Shown: piece after piece, positions 6,390-9,557 of the stretch
Layout: each line of letters starts with the position of its first letter
How positions within the stretch are numbered: the first letter of the stretch is position 1
Source: Actinomycetota bacterium
Lineage (GTDB): Bacteria > Actinomycetota > Actinomycetes > Streptosporangiales > Streptosporangiaceae
Direction of reading: 5' to 3'
Length of the DNA stretch: 9,557 nucleotides
NCBI GenBank assembly: GCA_003242605.1
Contig: QGUZ01000188.1
Span: 1 to 9,557, forward strand
Program-made: the position numbers and the translations under genes
Notes under the pieces: generated by a model
Database searches by the model: none
What the model saw: the letters and a program-made list of their open reading frames with translations, nothing else
Told to the model about the DNA's origin: nothing

Positions 6390-7006
6390 TGGCCAGGGAT
6401 ATGTCCGCGCCGGCGGTGTTGCGTTTGGCGAGGGACCTCGGCGTGGTCCCTTCGAACGCCGAGGTGACCCGAAGAGGTGGGGTGAACTGGGTATCCGGGG
6501 AGTTGGAGTATTTTGGATGGGTCATGAAGCGTGTTCCGGGTCGACTGACCTGGGGCCTGAATGTAGGCGATGCGAAGTTCGGGCCGCTTATGAGCGAATA
6601 TGGGCGAATGGTCGTGTGGATTCGCGGCCCGCGTGATGAGTTCCCTGTCCCCAAGCGGCCGGATGATCACTTGATCGAGTGGCTCCAGGAAGGGTTGGGG
6701 AAAGCGAAAGAATTCGTGGCCGATCGTAAGGACCTCTGCGTTCTTTTCGCGTCGCCGGAAGACGTATGGCGGGGAGACCTGTATGCGTGGCTCCCGCCGT
6801 CCAACTATCCGGCTCGGCTGGTCAAAGCCTTGGTGCTGGCGCGTGATATCGGCAATCCTGAAATGGAAGCGCAGGTCATGGGGCGGCTGAGGCGAGAGAG
6901 AAAGGTTGATCCCAGGACCGGAGAATTGACCGACGTCATGACCGAGGCCAGAAGCTGGGCGCGTCAGTTTTCGGCCGTACTCGGGTTCGATATCCCGCTC
7001 CAGTAA
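6389..7006 (+). CDS. Hypothetical protein, intact copy of a duplicated gene
   Basis: A 205-residue soluble protein of a family I do not recognise. The ATG overlaps the previous stop (TGATG), with GAGGAGGA at 6378-6385; a TTG at 6386 is possible but not needed. The N-terminal ~40 residues contain an APAVLRLARDLGVVP helix-like start. A middle beta-like part follows (RLTWGLNVGDAKFGP, RMVVWIRGP). Next come a helix (DHLIEWLQEGLGKAKEFV) and a conserved W-GDLYAWLPPSNYPARLVKA block, and a C-terminal helical tail ends in FSAVLGFDIPLQ. A second copy at 8561-9174 is about 85% identical in the shared part. Codon use is less G+C rich than in nar. Context (after an Imm21-like gene, before a SUKH gene) suggests an immunity or toxin-associated role; this is inference. 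Confidence 0.82.
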   Translation: MARDMSAPAVLRLARDLGVVPSNAEVTRRGGVNWVSGELEYFGWVMKRVPGRLTWGLNVGDAKFGPLMSEYGRMVVWIRGPRDEFPVPKRPDDHLIEWLQEGLGKAKEFVADRKDLCVLFASPEDVWRGDLYAWLPPSNYPARLVKALVLARDIGNPEMEAQVMGRLRRERKVDPRTGELTDVMTEARSWARQFSAVLGFDIPLQ

Positions 7007-7020
7007 AAGATGCGGCTTGA

Positions 7021-7039
7021 CCGGAAACGACGACCGGCC
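7021..7039 (+). terminator. Weak terminator-like hairpin after the intact duplicated gene
   Basis: CCGG at 7021-7024 faces CCGG at 7034-7037 around a 9-base loop, 14 bases after the stop. The longer version of the same hairpin in copy 2 (GGCCGG/CCGGCC at 9189-9210) is interrupted here by one mismatch (GACCGG). The role as terminator is plausible because both copies keep it. Confidence 0.35.
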
Positions 7040-7074
7040 GACGCTTGCAACGGTGCGGCTGAACCGAATCCGCT

Positions 7075-7218
7075 GCTGTGGGCGGAGCACCTGGACTTCA
7101 ACGATTGTTCACCCTGGACGCGAACTCCCCGGAGGAGATACCGCTGATGGCTTCACAGATGGGCGATACGCTCAGGCCGTGGCCTGATGGAACGCGAGTA
7201 CGTAGGCACGTGGTGTGA
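7075..7218 (+). pseudogene. Possible gene remnant before the SMI1/KNR4 gene
   Basis: The + strand frame ending in TGA 7216-7218 reads LFTLDANSPEEIPLMASQMG and then DTLRPWPDGTRVRRHVV. This protein-like sequence has no start of its own upstream and stops 11 bases before the next ATG. A 23-codon version could start at ATG 7147, with GGAGGAGA at 7131-7138. It begins where the 693-bp repeat ends, so it looks like the 3' stub of a gene cut by that rearrangement, or a very short leader peptide. I do not recognise the family, and chance reading is possible. Confidence 0.3.
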
Positions 7219-7229
7219 TAGGAGGCTCG

Positions 7230-7850
7230 ATGAACCCCCTGAGACGGCTCGCGGAACTGGGATCGGCGCCGTTGGGAGGTCCGCTGCAGGAGCAGAACGG
7301 TGTCCCGAATATCCTTCGACCGCTCCTGCTCATGAAGAACGGGTTTTACGCCTTCGAGTCATCCCTGCACGTCTACCCTTGGGGAGGCGGGCCCGGAAGC
7401 GGTGAGTTTTGGAATGACCCACGCCTTTGGCGGGAGGAGTACGGCGACGCGGTCGCAGGACTGACTTTCTTTGCGGAGGATGCTTTCGGATTTCAATTCG
7501 CCACCGATGGCGATGCGATTTTCTCTTTCGATCCGGAGGTGGCGGAACGTGAACGAGTGTCCTCTGATGTCATGGAATGGGCGTCCCTTATATTAGAGGA
7601 CTTCGAGGTGCGAACCGGATTTCCGGTCATGCATGAGTGGCAAGTTCACAACGGCCGTATATTGCACGGTCACAGGCTTGCTCCCGCGACGCCGTTTTTT
7701 CTTGGCGGAAAATATGAAGCTCGTGAAATGCGTATGATGGAATCCGTCGGCTTGATGCGGTTCAGAGCGAACGTCTATCGCCAAGTTAAAGATCTCCCGG
7801 ACGGGGCGAAGGTCCGTATCGTGGTCGATTGGGATTCCGGGGAATCCTGA
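7230..7850 (+). CDS. SMI1/KNR4 (SUKH superfamily) immunity-type protein
   Basis: A 206-residue soluble protein. Residues 32-50 (LLLMKNGFYAFESSLHVYP), 61-71 (WNDPRLWREEY), 79-90 (TFFAEDAFGFQF), 100-105 (FDPEVA), a tG-P--HEWQ segment near 130, and PFFLGGKYE near 155-163 make the usual series of the bacterial SMI1/KNR4 family. These are SUKH-fold proteins that commonly neutralise nuclease or other toxins by direct binding in the cytoplasm. The start is decided by AGGAGG at 7220-7225, four bases before ATG 7230; a GTG at 7215 would place that site inside the gene. Codon use is markedly less G+C rich than in nar (30 of 60 at 7681-7740), pointing to transfer. No toxin gene is adjacent in the window. 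Confidence 0.88.
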   Translation: MNPLRRLAELGSAPLGGPLQEQNGVPNILRPLLLMKNGFYAFESSLHVYPWGGGPGSGEFWNDPRLWREEYGDAVAGLTFFAEDAFGFQFATDGDAIFSFDPEVAERERVSSDVMEWASLILEDFEVRTGFPVMHEWQVHNGRILHGHRLAPATPFFLGGKYEAREMRMMESVGLMRFRANVYRQVKDLPDGAKVRIVVDWDSGES

Positions 7851-8012
7851 TCATTCGATCGGCCGGACACGTGCCGCCGCCTTTCGCTCGAGATGAGGAG
7901 AGCGGGGAGACGTGTATTTTTCGGCGAGCGGACGTTTTCCTTGGCTATGTATCGCTTGACTCGGGCGGTCTGTATGGATTCAGGCGGGTCTAGAGACTGC
8001 GAGCTTGGTTTC

Positions 8013-8519
8013 GTGGGACACGACGATCCCGTGATGGCGGTGAAGCGAAATTACATTGCGATGGCGAACTTGGAGCCGTTTGATTTGCCTAGTCTAATTG
8101 AGTGGATCTGGCTCTGAGAAGTGTCCGAGGGAACCCACGAGGTTCGCTGTATACCATTCATTGTTTACGGGGTGGCGCTGTTGGATCTGGTGAAGCTGGA
8201 TCCGGACGGTCGCCTGGTCGAAGAAGTCATCCGGCCATCGGGACGTCGTGTGATGCGCATGCTGTCGATCCCGTCCGCGATGGAGACCGACCTGAAAGAA
8301 GAACTGAACTCCCTGCTGCGGAACGGAAATCTCCTCCACGAATGGAACGGGGATAGGAACGCGGCCATCGACGTGCCGCCAGGGGCCAACGGCGACGAAG
8401 TGGTGCGGCTGGCGGCCGAAGCCGAACGAAAAGAATTGGCCTACTGGGAGTGGGCCGACGTGAAGCCTTTTGCCTTCGAGTATATAGACCTCAGAAAACC
8501 TGAGCCGGAAGGCGGGTAG
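8013..8519 (+). pseudogene. DUF4265-type gene interrupted by an in-frame TGA
   Basis: The downstream part reads EVRCIPFIVYGVALLDLVKL and then a VEEVIRPSGRRVMRM block, the conserved heart of DUF4265 proteins (iPFf-YG-alGD-V ... SG---R). The family normally starts some 20-40 residues earlier with an E--W--pV--G-YEv lead-in. That lead-in is present in the same frame upstream: FDLPSLIEWIWL, then TGA at 8115-8117, then EVSEGTHEV. A CGA-to-TGA change would explain it exactly. The whole frame from GTG 8013 to 8519 would give a 168-residue protein of normal family length. A truncated product could restart at GTG 8121 (132 residues), but its ribosome site is weak. DUF4265 genes occur in immunity-type clusters. 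Confidence 0.62.
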
Positions 8520-8560
8520 ACTTACTCAGAATTCAAAAGAATGGAAGAGGTTCCCGTGAG

Positions 8561-9174
8561 ATGGCCAGAGAGATGTCCGCTCCGGCGGTGTTGCGTTTGG
8601 CGAAGGAGCTCGGCGTGGTTGCTTCGAGCGCCGAGGTGACCCGAAGAGGTGAGGTGAACTGGGAATCTGGAGATTTGAAGTACTTTGATGGGTCATGAAG
8701 AGTGTTCCGGGTCGGCTGACCTGGGGTCTGAATGTAGGCGATATGAAGTTCGGTCCGCCTATGGAGCGATATGGGCGAATGGTCGTGCGGATTCGCGGTC
8801 CGCATGATGAGTTCCCTGTTCCCAAGCGGCCGGATGATCTCCTTGTCAAGTGGCTCCAGGAAGGGCTGGGGAAAGCGAAAGAATTCGTGGCCGATCGTGC
8901 TGACCTCTGTGTTCTCCTCTCGTCACCCGAAGACGTATGGCGGGGAGACCTGTATGCGTGGCTCCCGCCGTCCAACTATCCGGCTCGGCTCATCCAGGCC
9001 TTGGTGCTTGCGCGTGATATCGGTAGCTCTGAATTGGAGTCGCGGGTCATGGAGCGGCTGAGGCAAGGGAGAAAAGTTGATCCCAGGACCGGAGAGCTGA
9101 CCGATGTTATGACTGAGGCCAGAAGCTGGGCGCGTCGGTTTTCGGCCGTTCTCGGGTTCGATATCCCGCTCTAG
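8561..9174 (+). pseudogene. Frameshifted second copy of the duplicated gene (or split two-ORF version)
   Basis: It is homologous to the intact gene at 6389-7006. The first frame (8561-8698) gives 45 residues matching the N-terminus (MAREMSAPAVLRLAKELGVV...). One base is missing near 8686 relative to copy 1 (TACTTTGATGGG against TATTTTGGATGGG), so the frame ends at TGA 8696-8698. The second frame starts at ATG 8695, which overlaps that stop as ATGA, and gives 159 residues about 85% identical to the rest of copy 1, ending one codon earlier by CAG-to-TAG. The 159-residue part carries mostly clean substitutions and no further break, so it may still be made by coupled re-initiation. The first ATG has AAGAGG (8545-8550) about 10 bases upstream. 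Confidence 0.75.
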
Positions 9175-9188
9175 CAAGGGTCTTGCTT

Positions 9189-9210
9189 GGCCGGAAAACG
9201 ACGGCCGGCC
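9189..9210 (+). terminator. Terminator-like hairpin after copy 2
   Basis: GGCCGG (9189-9194) pairs with CCGGCC (9205-9210) around a 10-base loop, 14 bases after the stop. The equivalent in copy 1 is imperfect. It would end the island's rightward transcription before the converging gene. Confidence 0.4.
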
Positions 9211-9313
9211 GATGCGTGCAACGGTGTGTCTAAACCGAAAGCCGGTGCTGTGGTGAGGAGTTGTGGTGGCCAGGCGCCCCGGTCCGGTGTGGACCAGGGC
9301 GCTTTGCGTGTCG

Positions 9314-9556
9314 TCAGGTGAGGCCGAGGATGGTGAGCACCGTCCGGGCGGTCTGGCCGCCTTCCTCCTCGGCTATGGCGAGGGCGGCGGGGACGTTGAG
9401 GTCGTCGAGGAGGGCGCGGACGGCGGCCTGTTCGGCGGCCGGTGAGGACGTGTTGCGGCCGGTGGCGGTGTGCAGGCGGTCGAGGTGGGCGGCCGCGGCC
9501 TCGAGGGCGGCGGGGGAGTAGTCCCAGTCGGCCGACCAGGGGCGGTCGATGAGCAG
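9314..9556 (-). CDS. C-terminal end of a cysteinyl-tRNA synthetase-like (CysS/MshC class) protein, partial
   Basis: The minus-strand frame is open from the window edge to the stop at 9314-9316 and gives 80 residues; the 5' part lies outside. The sequence begins LLIDRPWSADWDYSPAALEA, has a middle helix (HLDRLH), and ends with VRALLDDLNVPAALAIAEEE then a TILGLT tail. A W--DW-y lead and a LLDDLNVPAAL helix near the C-terminus are what I expect of the C-terminal helical domain of class I cysteine-activating enzymes: cysteinyl-tRNA synthetase or its mycothiol-pathway relative MshC. Choosing between them needs the rest of the gene. Base composition is back to very high G+C, suggesting core chromosome. 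It faces the island genes tail to tail. Confidence 0.62.
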   Translation of the reverse strand: MLIDRPWSADWDYSPAALEAAAAHLDRLHTATGRNTSSPAAEQAAVRALLDDLNVPAALAIAEEEGGQTARTVLTILGLT

Positions 9557-9557
9557 C

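Larger units (their letters stand above)
6389..7081 (+). repeat. 693-bp direct repeat, copy 1 (gene plus 3' flank)
   Basis: From ATGGCCAG to GCTGTGG this segment repeats at 8561-9253 with about 85-90% base identity by eye. The similarity continues past the stop codon through the hairpin and a TGCAACGGTG block, so a piece of DNA was copied, not just a gene conserved by selection. Upstream of the ATG the two copies are unrelated. Confidence 0.85.
8561..9253 (+). repeat. 693-bp direct repeat, copy 2
   Basis: The partner of 6389-7081, in the same orientation, 2172 bases apart at the start. It differs by the one-base deletion in the gene, a compensating insertion in the flank, and scattered substitutions. 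The two copies bracket the SMI1/KNR4 gene and the DUF4265 pseudogene. Confidence 0.85.

Noticed and set aside
9261..9521. Plus-strand open frames near the right edge
   Set aside because: Shadows of the minus-strand gene, whose translation gives a coherent helical C-terminus and a proper stop.
1..9557. CRISPR array, tRNA, rRNA, transposase or integrase
   Set aside because: No regularly spaced short repeats, no cloverleaf-like or rRNA-like sequence, and no translated frame with transposase or integrase blocks was seen.

Overview
The window comes from a high-G+C actinobacterium. The left end carries a tightly coupled narHJI block with G+C-saturated third codon positions (47 of 60 bases are G or C at 1441-1500). 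The promoter style and gene families fit a filamentous actinomycete such as the Streptosporangiales, but the genus is an inference and cannot be fixed from the sequence.

Left part (2-2369): the 3' end of a respiratory nitrate reductase operon, with narH (5'-truncated), narJ and narI on the + strand. The genes are linked by 4-base stop/start overlaps, and a strong G+C hairpin at 2384-2419 closes the operon.

Middle and right (about 2500-9250): an accessory island of small + strand genes, each about 90-205 aa. Several resemble immunity-type families of polymorphic toxin systems: an Imm21-like N-terminus, an SMI1/KNR4 (SUKH) protein, a DUF4265-type protein broken by an in-frame TGA, a DUF6881-type protein, and two paralogues that recall DUF6386-type proteins. 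No toxin or secretion gene is visible. Base composition falls along the island (30 of 60 bases G or C at 7681-7740), as expected for transferred or fast-turnover DNA.

Repeats show how the island was built. (i) Two almost identical leaders (2518-2588 and 4318-4388) each contain TTGTCGTAC-N8-TACGAT. This matches the RecA-NDp/PafBC class of LexA-independent DNA-damage promoter in spacing and in most positions. (ii) A second 32-bp element (3229-3260, 4525-4556) lies 42-52 bp upstream of each of the two DUF6386-like paralogues. (iii) A 693-bp direct repeat (6389-7081 and 8561-9253) carries one intact gene and one frameshifted copy. The frameshift has created an ATGA stop/start overlap. Gene remnants lie between these units.

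The right edge holds the C-terminal 80 residues of a minus-strand gene, probably a cysteinyl-tRNA synthetase-like (CysS/MshC class) enzyme. It converges on the island and probably marks the return to core chromosome.

Working model: an array of immunity-like genes lies between nar and a core gene, and part of it may be expressed on DNA damage. The array may protect against incoming toxins, or it may be a store of immunity genes left after toxin loss.
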